A DNA stretch of 33,825 bases from an uncultured Oscillospiraceae bacterium (GCA_910579545.1 CAJTVI010000022.1:1-33825), one strand, 5' to 3'; shown: positions 8,160-16,979, counted from the first letter of the stretch. A program made the numbers and translations. The notes: generated by a model from the sequence alone, not told the origin.

Positions 8160-9032
8160 ATGGATGACCAGGCCGGGCTGCTGCGGCTGGCGGCAGGGCC
8201 CTGGCAGGCGCTGGTGGCGCCGGATTTTGGCATGAACACGGTTTCGCTGCGGTTTGCCGGGCAGCCCGTGCTGCGGGAACCCGGCAGCCTTGCCCAGCTG
8301 GCGCGGGAGGGATGCGTATACGGCATCCCGCTGCTGCTGCCGCCCAACCGCACGGCGGACGGCCGCTTTTGCTTTGAGGGGGTGCGGTACACCCTGCCCA
8401 TCAACGAACCGGCCTGCGGCAACCACCTGCACGGGCTGCTGCACGCCCAGCCCTTTGCCGTGCGCCGGCACAGCCAGACCGCGGTTTGCGCCGAATACAA
8501 CAACACCGGCGCGGTTTTTCCCTTTGCGTTTTGCCTGCGGGCGGAATACCGGCTTTCGGCCAAGGGGTACCGCCAGCGCTTTACCCTGCGCAACACCGGG
8601 CGGCGCGATATGCCGCTTACCTTTGGCCTGCACACCGCCTTTGCACAGCAGCCGGCCTTCCGGGTGCCTGTTGGGCAATGCTGGGCGGTAAACGAGCGGT
8701 TTTTGCCCACAGGCCGGCTGCTGCCGCTGACCCCGGCCCAGCGGCAGTACCGCCGCGGCGCGGCGACGCAGGGGCAGCCGGTGCGCGGCTTTTTTACCTC
8801 GGCCGGCCGCACCGCCCAGATCGGCGATACCCTGTACAGGGTATCGGCCGCGTTTGACCAGTGGGTGCTTTGGAATGGGGACGGGGCCGGGGGCTTTTGC
8901 TGCATCGAGCCGCTGCAGGGGGCGGTAAACGCCCTCAATACCGGCGTGGGGCTGCTGCGGCTTGCGCCGGGCTGTGAACAGGTGTACGAGACCCGGATTT
9001 TCCGCGCCGGGCCTTACTCGGTGCGCCAGTAG
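8160..9032 (+). CDS. aldose 1-epimerase (mutarotase)-like protein
   Basis: This 290-residue protein belongs to the galactose-mutarotase-like fold. Characteristic pieces are 'GIPLLLPPNR' near residue 60, 'NHLHGLLHAQPF' with paired His near residue 87, 'FGLHTAF' near 160 (the catalytic-His region) and 'CIEPLQGAVNALN' near 250, holding the expected catalytic Glu. Such enzymes interconvert alpha and beta anomers of free sugars. The start is uncertain: ATG at 8160 lies nine bases after AGAGG, while TTG at 8154 lies eight bases after GGAGG and would add two residues. It is the last plus-strand gene and its 3' end overlaps the convergent glycosidase gene by 19 bases. Its sugar is unknown. Confidence 0.82.
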   Translation: MDDQAGLLRLAAGPWQALVAPDFGMNTVSLRFAGQPVLREPGSLAQLAREGCVYGIPLLLPPNRTADGRFCFEGVRYTLPINEPACGNHLHGLLHAQPFAVRRHSQTAVCAEYNNTGAVFPFAFCLRAEYRLSAKGYRQRFTLRNTGRRDMPLTFGLHTAFAQQPAFRVPVGQCWAVNERFLPTGRLLPLTPAQRQYRRGAATQGQPVRGFFTSAGRTAQIGDTLYRVSAAFDQWVLWNGDGAGGFCCIEPLQGAVNALNTGVGLLRLAPGCEQVYETRIFRAGPYSVRQ

Positions 9033-10345
9033 GCGGCCGAGAGGGGCGGCAGCAGGCTGCCGCCGCCAAAATCGTGGGCTTCGCCGGTGATCAGGTCGGT
9101 TGCGCGGCCGGCCCGGGCGTCAAAGTGGGCGGTAAAGGGGGCGTCCTCGGCGTTGATGGCCACCAGCACCCGCTCGCCCTCGGCCTCGCGCTCAAAGATG
9201 ATCTGCTTGTTGGTGAGCAATACGTTGCGGTAGCTGCCATAGCAAAGCGCGCGGCTGGCCCTGTGCGCCCTGGCCAGCGCGGCGATCCAGTCGGTCAGCT
9301 CGTTGTGCTGGGGCGCATCCAGCGCCGGGCGCAGCGGCGCGTCCGCCCCGGCCCCCCGGCCCTTGGCCCCCTCGAGCCCCCACTCGCTGCCGTAATACAG
9401 GCAGGGGGTGCCCGGCATGCCGAACAAAATGCCGTAGAGCGGGCGCAGGTGGCGCTTGTCGGCAAGGATGCTGGCAATGCGGGAAACGTCGTGGTTGTCG
9501 GCAAAATTGAGCAGGTGGCGGCCCTTATAGAGGGTCCAGGGCTCGGGGCCAAACTGCCGGGCCATGCTGTGGCCGATCTCGAACATGTTCATGCTGTTAA
9601 AGCTGGAGTAAAGGCCCTTGTAGCACTCGTAGTTGGTCACCGAGTGGCAGGTATCCTCCCCCATCCAGCGGTTGTAATCGCCGTGCAGCGTTTCGCCCAG
9701 CAGCACAAAATCGGGCTTTAAGCCGTTTGTAAAGCCGCGCAGCGCCCGCAAAAACTCCACCGGCAGGCAGTAGGCGACGTCCAGCCGCAGGCCGTCGATG
9801 CCAAACTGCTCCACCCAAAAGCGGATCGCCTCAAACAGGTGCCCGGTCACCGCCGGGTTTTGCAGGTTAAGCTTGACCAGCTCCTCGTGGCCCTCCCAGC
9901 TTTGGTACCACAGGCCGTCGTTATAGCTGTTATTGCCGTCAAAATGGACCTCAAACCAGTCCTTATAGGGGCTGTCCCACCGGTTTTTCAAAACATCCTG
10001 GAAGGCCCAGAACCCCCGCCCCACATGGTTGAACACCCCGTCGAACAGCACCCGCAGCCCGGCCTTGTGGAAGGCCGCGCAGACCGCCGCAAGGTCCTCG
10101 GCGGTGCCCAGCCGGGCGTCCACCTGGCGGTAGTCCCGGATGTCGTAGCCGTGCCGGTCGCTCTCAAACACCGGGTTGAGCAGCAGGGTATCCGCCCCAA
10201 GGCCGCGGATATGCTCCGCCCAGCCGGCCAGCCGCAAAATGCGGCTTTCCGGCGTTTGCGGCGCGCTTAGCGGGGCGTTTTCGGCCGGGGCCCCGCAGAG
10301 CCCCAGCGGATAGATCTGATATACGACTGCCTCATCGTACCACAT
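9014..10345 (-). CDS. GH13 alpha-amylase-family glycosidase, cytoplasmic
   Basis: This 443-residue glycoside hydrolase has all GH13 signature blocks: 'GVFNHVG' (region I), 'GLRLDVA' with nucleophile Asp189, 'LLGETLHG' with acid/base Glu218, and 'FADNHDVSR' with transition-state Asp286. A beta-domain-like tail follows. There is no signal peptide, so it acts inside the cell, probably on maltodextrin-type or related alpha-glucosides. The ATG at 10345 has GAGGGAG upstream; an upstream TTG in the same frame lacks one. It follows the SGNH gene by only 23 bases and is probably cotranscribed with the acylation pair, an unusual pairing. It overlaps the convergent epimerase gene by 19 bases. Exact specificity cannot be read here. 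Confidence 0.88.
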   Translation of the reverse strand: MWYDEAVVYQIYPLGLCGAPAENAPLSAPQTPESRILRLAGWAEHIRGLGADTLLLNPVFESDRHGYDIRDYRQVDARLGTAEDLAAVCAAFHKAGLRVLFDGVFNHVGRGFWAFQDVLKNRWDSPYKDWFEVHFDGNNSYNDGLWYQSWEGHEELVKLNLQNPAVTGHLFEAIRFWVEQFGIDGLRLDVAYCLPVEFLRALRGFTNGLKPDFVLLGETLHGDYNRWMGEDTCHSVTNYECYKGLYSSFNSMNMFEIGHSMARQFGPEPWTLYKGRHLLNFADNHDVSRIASILADKRHLRPLYGILFGMPGTPCLYYGSEWGLEGAKGRGAGADAPLRPALDAPQHNELTDWIAALARAHRASRALCYGSYRNVLLTNKQIIFEREAEGERVLVAINAEDAPFTAHFDARAGRATDLITGEAHDFGGGSLLPPLSAAYWRTE

Positions 10346-10368
10346 ATTCAACACTCCCTCGTTGTTTT

Positions 10369-11886
10369 TCAATCGGTGTACGGCGCGTAGCCGTCCGCCG
10401 AATCAAAGCAGATGTTCTGCACCAGCCGCCCGGTGGCCGGGTCGGCCACCAAAACGCTCAGCCCATCATGATCGAGGGCCAGCTCCTCGCCGTCCAGCCG
10501 GATGCTCAGGGTATGGCCGTCCGTCCGGGCGGCCAATTCGGCCTGCGCGCCCTCCGCCGGGCCAAACGCCCGGGCCAGGGCCAGCTCCTGGCCCACCCGG
10601 CCGGCCAGCTGCTGCTCCGGGCCGTCCGGCCCCAGCAGCCAGAGGCCCGCGCTGTCAGAGCCGGGCTTTAGCACGGCGGTGTCCAGCCCCGCGCCCGCCA
10701 AGGCCGCGCGCACCTCCTCCAGCCCTTCCTGCCCCTCCTGTCCAAAGCCGCCCCGGCTGGCCAGCAGGGTAAGGTAGCCCGCCCTTTGCGCCTTTTGCAG
10801 GATGCCGGCAAGGTCGGCGGTCATGCGAAGGTCCATCCGGGCAAGGTCGGCGTTTTCGGCCGCGGCGGCCTGCTGCCAGGCCGCGTAGGCGGCGTCGCCC
10901 CGGTGGTCGGGCAGGTCATAGCGGGCGGCAAGCCAGTCGGCCAGATGGGCCGAGATCTTTTCGGCCCCCTTGTAGTTGACATGGGCGTGCTCGGCCATGT
11001 CGTCCGCCCAGTCAAAGCCGGCCTCGGCGGCGGTGGCGGGGTCGAAATAGTTGAGAAAGGGCACCCCATTTTCGGCGCAGAGCCGCGCGGTTTTGGCATA
11101 GATGCCGTACTCCTTGTCGGTGCACTCGTAGGGCAGGGCCGTTACCACTAACCGGAAGCCCTCCTGCTCTGCCAGCGCAAAAAAGCGGCGCAGGTATTTT
11201 TCGCAAGGGCCTTCCATCAGATCGTTTTCGGGGGTACCGGCCGGCATTGCCTGCGCGGGGAAGCTTTCGGTGGTATAGATGGGCCCATAGCCCTTGCCGG
11301 TGCTGGAATAGTCCTGCAAAAACCAGAGCCAGTCCTCTTTTTTGAGCGCCTTCCAGCGGTTATGGAACTGGAACAGCGAAAAATAATCGGTAAAGGGGCG
11401 GTGGTTTGTCTGGCAGGCGCTCATGGCAAGGGCAAGCCGTAGCCGGTTGTAGCCCGGGCGGATGAGCATCGAGTATTGGTCGCTGGTGGCGTTGATCTGC
11501 AGGTCGGTCATATAGGTGTGGCCGTAGGTAAGGCCAAAGGCGTCCAGCACCACCACCTTGGGCTTTTGGGTCTTAAGCCCCTCCTTGAGATAGTGGTAGC
11601 TGGTCCAGGGGGGCTGGCTCCAGCTGTACAGCACATACCCGGTAAAGCCCTGCCGCTCAAACATCTGGGTGGGGGCAAAGGCCGCGTTGGCGTGGCTGCC
11701 CCCGACAAACAGCACGTCGATGGTATCCCGCGGCTCCTCGTAAAAGCCCATGATGGTGCCGCCCTTGTCCCATAAGATCTGGTCCAAAAGGCCCACCAGC
11801 CCCAGCGCCAGCAGGCAGAAAACGGCCAGCCGGGCCAGCTGCCGGGGCCAGGGATGGGTATTTTGTTTTGGCTTTTGCTGCTGCAT
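10369..11886 (-). CDS. SGNH/AlgJ-DHHW-like membrane-anchored acyltransferase partner
   Basis: This 505-residue protein has an N-terminal anchor (about residues 16-33, 'LAVFCLLALGLVGLL') after a basic start, so the rest should be outside the membrane. The nucleophile block is 'FVGGSHANAAFAP' (Ser64), and 'EHAHVNYKGAEKIS' (His302) supplies the likely catalytic His, as in AlgJ/AlgX and DltD-type proteins that pass acetyl or acyl groups to extracellular polymers. Residues beyond about 330 form a region I do not recognise, with Ala/Gly-rich helices and a short beta-rich end. GGAGGG precedes the ATG at a rather short distance. It follows the MBOAT gene by 56 bases, the standard partner arrangement. 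The acceptor glycan is unknown. Confidence 0.78.
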   Translation of the reverse strand: MQQQKPKQNTHPWPRQLARLAVFCLLALGLVGLLDQILWDKGGTIMGFYEEPRDTIDVLFVGGSHANAAFAPTQMFERQGFTGYVLYSWSQPPWTSYHYLKEGLKTQKPKVVVLDAFGLTYGHTYMTDLQINATSDQYSMLIRPGYNRLRLALAMSACQTNHRPFTDYFSLFQFHNRWKALKKEDWLWFLQDYSSTGKGYGPIYTTESFPAQAMPAGTPENDLMEGPCEKYLRRFFALAEQEGFRLVVTALPYECTDKEYGIYAKTARLCAENGVPFLNYFDPATAAEAGFDWADDMAEHAHVNYKGAEKISAHLADWLAARYDLPDHRGDAAYAAWQQAAAAENADLARMDLRMTADLAGILQKAQRAGYLTLLASRGGFGQEGQEGLEEVRAALAGAGLDTAVLKPGSDSAGLWLLGPDGPEQQLAGRVGQELALARAFGPAEGAQAELAARTDGHTLSIRLDGEELALDHDGLSVLVADPATGRLVQNICFDSADGYAPYTD

Positions 11887-11942
11887 ACGCCCTCCAACAA
11901 TTTTTCGGCCCCGCCCTAAGCGGGGGGCCGGCGGTTTTGCCG

Positions 11943-13412
11943 CTAAAACTGGAAATAGATAAACGGCACCTCTTTGTAGCCCGCGCCGTACATGCCAAAC
12001 ACCACCACCGCCGCAATGCCCGCCAGCAGCACCGCCCACTGCACCGCCAGCGGCTTTGCCAGCAGCAGGGGGGTAAGCGGGCCGCGCTTTTTGCGCAGAA
12101 GGTCGGCGAGAAGCAGGCAGAGGATGGCGGCGCAACCCACCCAAAAATCGGCCGCGTCGATGCCCAGCCCCTCAAAGCCGGCCCCGCCAAAGGGGGCGGC
12201 GTCCCAGCGCAGAAGGCCGCTTAGCACCGCCGCCGCGTCGGCCAGGCTCTTGGCGCGGAAAAACACAAAGGCCAGCGAGGTAAAGCAGAAGGTAAGCAGC
12301 ACGCAGGCGGCCCGGTGCAGCCGGCCTTGCCGGTCAATGCCAAGCTGTGCGCAGAGCCGCGCCCGCAGCGGCCCGCTGAGCCGGGAGGCCACGGTGTACG
12401 CCCCATGCAGGCCGCCCCAGACCACAAAGGTCCAGGCCGCGCCATGCCACAGCCCGCTGACCAAAAAGACGATCATGAGGTTCAGGCAGGTGCGCCAAAG
12501 CCCTTTGCGGTTGCCGCCCAAGGGGATATAGAGGTAATCGCGGAACCAGCTGGAGAGGGTGATGTGCCAGTTGGCCCAAAATTCGCCGATCGAAGCCGAG
12601 AGGTAGGGGGCGTTAAAGTTGCGGGTGAGCCTAAAGCCCATCACCCGGGCCGCGCCGATGGCAATATCGCTGTAGGAAGAAAAATCGCAGTAGAGCTGCA
12701 CCGCAAAAAACATCGCCGCCAGGGCCGAGGCGAGGCTGCCGAACTGGCCGGGGGCCGCGAACACCGCGTCCACCAAAAGGGCCAGCCGGTCGGCAATGAC
12801 CAGCTTTTGGATGTAGCCCCAGAGCATCTGCACAAGGCCGGCCTTGGCCTCGGCGTAATCAAAGGGGTGCGGGGCTTTGAACTGGGGCAGCATGTTGGTG
12901 CTGCGCTCGATGGGGCCGGCCACCAGCTGGGGGAAAAAGCTTACAAACAGCGCGTAGCTGCAAAAGCTTTGTTCGGGCACAAGCCGGCCGCGGTAGACGT
13001 CGATGGTATAGCCGATGGCCTGGAAGGTGTAAAAGCTGATGCCCACCGGCAGCAGCACCGAAAAGCCCTGCCCCACCGCCCCGAGCCCGAACGCCCCCAG
13101 CAGCGCGTTGAGGTTTTGCAGCAAAAAGCCCGCGTACTTGAACACCACCAGCACCCCAAGGTTTGCCGCAAGGCAGGCCGCCACCACCCATTTTTTGCCC
13201 CGGACGGTTTTGGCGCGGGGCAGCAGCAGCCCTGCCGCCCAGGTAACAAGGGTGGAAAAGAGCATTAAAAGGGCGTATTTGGGGTTCCAGCACATATAAA
13301 AGAAGTAGCTGGCCGCCAGCAAAAAGAGGTTGCGCAGCTTACAGGGCAACACAAAGCTGCCGGCGGCCGCCAGCGGGAAAAACAGCACAAATTTGATGGA
13401 ATTAAAGAGCAT
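11943..13412 (-). CDS. MBOAT-family O-acyltransferase (AlgI/DltB-like)
   Basis: This 489-residue polytopic membrane protein moves acyl groups across the membrane for transfer to a surface polymer. The MBOAT signature is clear: 'SSWFRDYLYIPLGGNRKG' near residue 290 and 'VSGLWHGAAWTFVVWG' with catalytic His323, close to His322 of AlgI. The N-terminus 'MLFNSIKFVLFFPLA' and 'FSYALFVSFFPQLVAGPIER'-like segments are also family typical. Eleven or so hydrophobic helices are apparent. The start at 13412 has GAGGAGGG upstream. It precedes the SGNH partner gene. No glycan polymerase is in the window, so the target polymer is unidentified. Confidence 0.92.
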   Translation of the reverse strand: MLFNSIKFVLFFPLAAAGSFVLPCKLRNLFLLAASYFFYMCWNPKYALLMLFSTLVTWAAGLLLPRAKTVRGKKWVVAACLAANLGVLVVFKYAGFLLQNLNALLGAFGLGAVGQGFSVLLPVGISFYTFQAIGYTIDVYRGRLVPEQSFCSYALFVSFFPQLVAGPIERSTNMLPQFKAPHPFDYAEAKAGLVQMLWGYIQKLVIADRLALLVDAVFAAPGQFGSLASALAAMFFAVQLYCDFSSYSDIAIGAARVMGFRLTRNFNAPYLSASIGEFWANWHITLSSWFRDYLYIPLGGNRKGLWRTCLNLMIVFLVSGLWHGAAWTFVVWGGLHGAYTVASRLSGPLRARLCAQLGIDRQGRLHRAACVLLTFCFTSLAFVFFRAKSLADAAAVLSGLLRWDAAPFGGAGFEGLGIDAADFWVGCAAILCLLLADLLRKKRGPLTPLLLAKPLAVQWAVLLAGIAAVVVFGMYGAGYKEVPFIYFQF

Positions 13413-13547
13413 AGCGCCCTCCTCAAAACCGGGCTGCGCCCGGAGGGTCATCGCGCGTGGGGCCGGGTTTTGCCGCGGGGCGGAGCCGGGCGCGCCGGCG
13501 CAGGGCGGCGGGCTGCTGGGAAGCGCCCGCTGGCTTTTACTGGCCCG

Positions 13548-13629
13548 GGCAGGGCGCGTGGGAGCAGTCTCTCAAGGCAACAGGACCCCTGCCCCGAAAG
13601 CCTTTCGAGACTCTCCCCCGCGCCCTGCC
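13548..13629. repeat. palindromic intergenic repeat, copy 1
   Basis: Arms of about 29 bases, starting GGCAGGGCGCG at 13548 and ending CGCGCCCTGCC at 13629, form an imperfect inverted repeat. The central 60 bases (13561-13620) match 22621-22680 at 51 of 60 positions without gaps. It lies downstream of metH and upstream of the MBOAT gene. It could form a large RNA hairpin, but has no T-run. Confidence 0.8.
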
Positions 13630-13662
13630 GGCGGAGATCCCCCCCGGTTTGCTCACTCCCGG

Positions 13663-16095
13663 CTACTGCCCAAACACCTGTTTGGCAATGTCGGCGCTGG
13701 CCTTGGCGTCCCTGGCGTAGTAGTCGGCCCCGATGCGCTCTGCGTACTCGGGGGTGAGCACCGCGCCCCCCACCATCACCCGGCAGGGCAGCTTGGCGGC
13801 GCGCAGGGCCGCGATGGTGTCGGCCATGGCGGGCAGGGTGGTGGTCATCAGGGCCGAAAGCCCCACCAGCGGCGCGCCGGTTTTTTGCACCGCCTGCACC
13901 ACCGCCGCGGGCGGCACGTCTCGGCCAAGGTCGGTCACCTCGTAGCCGTAATTTTCCAGCACCACCCGCACAATGTTTTTGCCAATGTCGTGCACGTCCC
14001 CTTTTACGGTGGCAAGTAAAATTTTCCCCCGGGCGGCCCCGGCACCGCCGGCCGCCATCGCCCCCTTGACCTCCTCAAAGGCGGCCTGGGCGGCGGCAGC
14101 CGCCTGCAAAAGCTGGGGCAAAAAGAGGGTGCCCTTTTCAAAGCCCTCCCCCACCCGGTCCAGCGCCGGGATCAGCTGCTCGTTTACGACCTCGAGCGGC
14201 GCGGCCGTTTTGAGCAGCGCCCGGGCCGCGGCGGCCGCCTCGGCCGCAAGGCCCTGCTCCACGGCCTGGCCGAGGGTCTTGGGCTTTGGCGCGCCGGCCG
14301 CCCCCGCCGCGCCGGCCCGGGCCGCGGGCTGCACCTGCGCCCCGGCGTACCGGGCCAGATAGCCGGCGCTCTGCGCATCCTGCCCGGTGAGCACCCTGAA
14401 GGCCGCCACCGCCGCCATCATCCCCTCGCTGCAGGGGTTGAGGATGGCAAGGTCCAGCCCGGCCGCCATGGCCAGGGTCAAAAAGCTAATGTTGAGGTAT
14501 TCCCGGCAGGGCAGCCCAAAGCTGATGTTCGAGACCCCCAGCACGGTGTGCAGCCCAAGCTCCCGCTTGCAGGCGGCAAGGGCCTTGAGGGTCTCGGCGG
14601 CCGCCTCCTGCTGGGCGCTGGCGGTGAGGGTAAGGCAGTCGATGTACACATCCTCCTGCGGGATGCCGGCGGCAAGGCAGGCCGCCTTGATGCGCCGGGC
14701 GATGGCCAGCCGCCCCTCGGCCGTGGGGGGGATGCCGTTTTGGTCGAGGGTGAGGCCCACCACCGCCGCGCCGTACTTTTTGCACAGGGGCAGGATGCTT
14801 TTGAGCACCGCCTCCTCGCCGTTGACCGAGTTGACGATCGGCTTGCCGTTATAGGCCCGCAGGCCCCGCTCGAGGGCGGCGGGGTTTGCCGAATCCAGCT
14901 GGAGCGGCAGGTCGGTCACCGCCTGCACCGCCCGCACCGCGGCCTCCATCAGGGCCGGCTCATCGACCCCCGGCAGGCCCACGTTGAGGTCCAAAAGCTG
15001 CGCGCCGGCCTCAGCCTGCTCCACCGCCTGGGCGGCAATGTAATCCATCTCGCCGGAGCGCAGCGCCTGCTGGAACCGCTTTTTGCCGGTGGGGTTGAGC
15101 CGTTCGCCCACCACCGTGATCCCGTTTACCTCCACCGCCCGCACCGGGGTGCAGAGCACCGGGCGCGGCGCGGCGTGCCGGGGGGCGGGGGTTTCGCCCC
15201 CAAAGCTCTGGGCCAGCAGCTGGATAAACTCCGGCGTGGTGCCGCAGCAGCCCCCCACCATCGAGACGCCTAAGGTCTTATAGGCCTGCATGGCTTCGCA
15301 AAAATCCCCGGCGGTCAGATCGTAGCCGCTGCCGTCGGCATGGGGCAGCCCGGCGTTGGGCTTGATAAAGACCGGCAGGCCGGCGGGCACGGCGGCGCAG
15401 AGCCGCTTTGCCAGCGGCAGGATCTCGGCCGGGCCCAGCGAGCAGTTGATGCCAACGGCGTCCGCCCCCAGCCCCGCCGCCACGGCGGCAAAGCTCTCGA
15501 TGCAGCAGCCGGTAAAGCTGCGGCCGCTGGCCTCAAAGCTCATGGAAACCAGCACCGGCAGGCCGCAGTGCTCCTTGGCCGCCAGCAGCGCCGCCTTGAC
15601 CTCGTACAGGTCGGTCATGGTCTCCAAAAAAACCAGGTCGGCCCCCTCTTTGCCCGCTTCGATGATCTGGGCGTATTCGGCGCAGGCGTCCTCAAAGGCA
15701 AGGGCGCCGGCCGGGGCCAGCAGCTCGCCCAGCGGGCCGACGTCCAGCGCCACCAGCGCCCCGTAGGGCGCGGCCGCCCGCCGGGCCGCGGCCAGCGCCG
15801 CCGGAACCACCTCGGCCACCGTGTGCCCGGTGCCGGCCAGCTTGTGGGCCGACGCGCCAAAGGTGTTGGCGCAGAGCACCCGCGCCCCCGCCGCGGCGTA
15901 CTGGGCGTGGACGCCCTCGGGCAGGGCGGGGTCGGTGATGGCCAGCAGGGCGGGGTTTGTGCCGGGGGCCATGCCGGCCGCCTGCAGCATGGTGCCCATG
16001 CCGCCGTCCAAAATAATATACCTTTCCTTTGCAAACAGGTCCCGCACCGCCAGCGGGCGGGCATCCGCCGCGCCCGGCAAAACCGTATCCGTCAT
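13663..16095 (-). CDS. metH: cobalamin-dependent methionine synthase, lacking the reactivation domain
   Basis: This 810-residue enzyme transfers the methyl group of 5-methyltetrahydrofolate to homocysteine through cobalamin. Domains in order: homocysteine-binding barrel (residues about 15-305) with zinc ligands Cys218 ('NCSLGP') and Cys283/Cys284 ('GGCCGTTP'); pterin-binding barrel from about 325 ('VVGERLNPTGKKRF', 'LLDLNVGLPG'); Ala-rich helical cap; and a B12 Rossmann domain with 'GDVHDIG', His702 being the axial cobalt ligand. It ends directly after that domain, so the C-terminal AdoMet-binding activation domain of E. coli MetH (about 1,227 residues) is absent, as is common in clostridia. 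Its ATG overlaps the metF stop by four bases. GGAGGG precedes the start. Confidence 0.95.
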   Translation of the reverse strand: MTDTVLPGAADARPLAVRDLFAKERYIILDGGMGTMLQAAGMAPGTNPALLAITDPALPEGVHAQYAAAGARVLCANTFGASAHKLAGTGHTVAEVVPAALAAARRAAAPYGALVALDVGPLGELLAPAGALAFEDACAEYAQIIEAGKEGADLVFLETMTDLYEVKAALLAAKEHCGLPVLVSMSFEASGRSFTGCCIESFAAVAAGLGADAVGINCSLGPAEILPLAKRLCAAVPAGLPVFIKPNAGLPHADGSGYDLTAGDFCEAMQAYKTLGVSMVGGCCGTTPEFIQLLAQSFGGETPAPRHAAPRPVLCTPVRAVEVNGITVVGERLNPTGKKRFQQALRSGEMDYIAAQAVEQAEAGAQLLDLNVGLPGVDEPALMEAAVRAVQAVTDLPLQLDSANPAALERGLRAYNGKPIVNSVNGEEAVLKSILPLCKKYGAAVVGLTLDQNGIPPTAEGRLAIARRIKAACLAAGIPQEDVYIDCLTLTASAQQEAAAETLKALAACKRELGLHTVLGVSNISFGLPCREYLNISFLTLAMAAGLDLAILNPCSEGMMAAVAAFRVLTGQDAQSAGYLARYAGAQVQPAARAGAAGAAGAPKPKTLGQAVEQGLAAEAAAAARALLKTAAPLEVVNEQLIPALDRVGEGFEKGTLFLPQLLQAAAAAQAAFEEVKGAMAAGGAGAARGKILLATVKGDVHDIGKNIVRVVLENYGYEVTDLGRDVPPAAVVQAVQKTGAPLVGLSALMTTTLPAMADTIAALRAAKLPCRVMVGGAVLTPEYAERIGADYYARDAKASADIAKQVFGQ

Positions 16096-16979
16096 GATAC
16101 CCCCTCCTTTGGCGCGCCCAATAGGTCGGCAATGCCCTCAAACACCCGCCTTGCCACCTCGGCGTTGTTCATGGCGTAGAGGTGCACCCCGTCCGCCCCG
16201 CCCTCGATCAGATCCCGCAGCTGGCGCACCGCGTACTCGATGCCGGCCTCAAACAGGCCCTGCTCGTCGTCCTGCCAGCGGCTGACCATCTTGGTAAAGG
16301 CGGGGGGCAGGCTGGCGCTGGAAAGCTTGACCGTGCGCTCGATCTGGCGGGCGCTCACGATGGGCATCACCCCGGCCGAGACCGGCAGGCTCACCCCCGC
16401 CTTGCGCGCGCGGTTCAAAAAGCGGTAGTAATAAAGGTTGTCAAAAAACAGCTGGGTCACCAGATGGCTGGCCCCGGCCTCCTGCTTTTGGCGCAAAGCG
16501 TCAATGTCGGCCGCAAGGCTGGCGCTCTCAACGTGGCCCTCGGGGTAGCAGGCGCCGGACAGGCCAAAGCTGCCGTACCCCGCCCGGATAAACCGCATCA
16601 GGTCGCTGGCGTGGGCAAAGGCGGAGGGGGGCGCGTCGGCAAAGCGGTCCCCCCGCAGGGCCAGCAGGTTCTGGATGCCGGCGGCAAACAGCTCGTCCAG
16701 CTGGGCGCGCAGGGCCTGTTCGCCCGCGCCCATGCAGGTGATGTGGGCCAGCGGCTCGAGCCCCAGCTCGTTTTTGATGAACCGGGCAATGCGGCAGGTG
16801 GACACCCCCGCCTGCCCGCTGCCCCCCGCCGAGCAGGTCACGCTGATAAAGTCCGGCCGCAGGCCGGCCATCCGGCGCAGGGCCTCGTGCATGCCGGCAA
16901 GGCTGGATTCCTTTTTGGGCGGGAAGACCTCGATGGAGCACACGCATGGTTTTTGGCTGAACATCTGCCGGATATACAT
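16092..16979 (-). CDS. metF: 5,10-methylenetetrahydrofolate reductase
   Basis: This 295-residue flavoprotein reduces 5,10-methylene-THF to 5-methyl-THF, the methyl donor used by the adjacent MetH. Family marks are 'SIEVFPPKK' (Glu17, the expected proton donor), 'FISVTCSAGGSG', 'HITCMGA', 'NLLALRGD' near residue 105, 'HLVTQLFFDN' near 172 and 'PVSAGVMPI' near 200. Length equals the bacterial norm. The start is uncertain: ATG 16979 has only a weak upstream AGGGG, and ATG 16964 is an alternative. It is first in a metF-metH operon with a four-base overlap. The 148 bases upstream hold a GC-rich hairpin (17061-17084), but I see no SAM or cobalamin riboswitch. Confidence 0.95.
   Translation of the reverse strand: MYIRQMFSQKPCVCSIEVFPPKKESSLAGMHEALRRMAGLRPDFISVTCSAGGSGQAGVSTCRIARFIKNELGLEPLAHITCMGAGEQALRAQLDELFAAGIQNLLALRGDRFADAPPSAFAHASDLMRFIRAGYGSFGLSGACYPEGHVESASLAADIDALRQKQEAGASHLVTQLFFDNLYYYRFLNRARKAGVSLPVSAGVMPIVSARQIERTVKLSSASLPPAFTKMVSRWQDDEQGLFEAGIEYAVRQLRDLIEGGADGVHLYAMNNAEVARRVFEGIADLLGAPKEGVS

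Noticed and set aside
11904..11930. Terminator between the MBOAT and SGNH genes
   Set aside because: A GGCCCC/GGGGCC stem exists, but on the minus strand it is followed by GAAAAA, not Ts, and the genes look cotranscribed.
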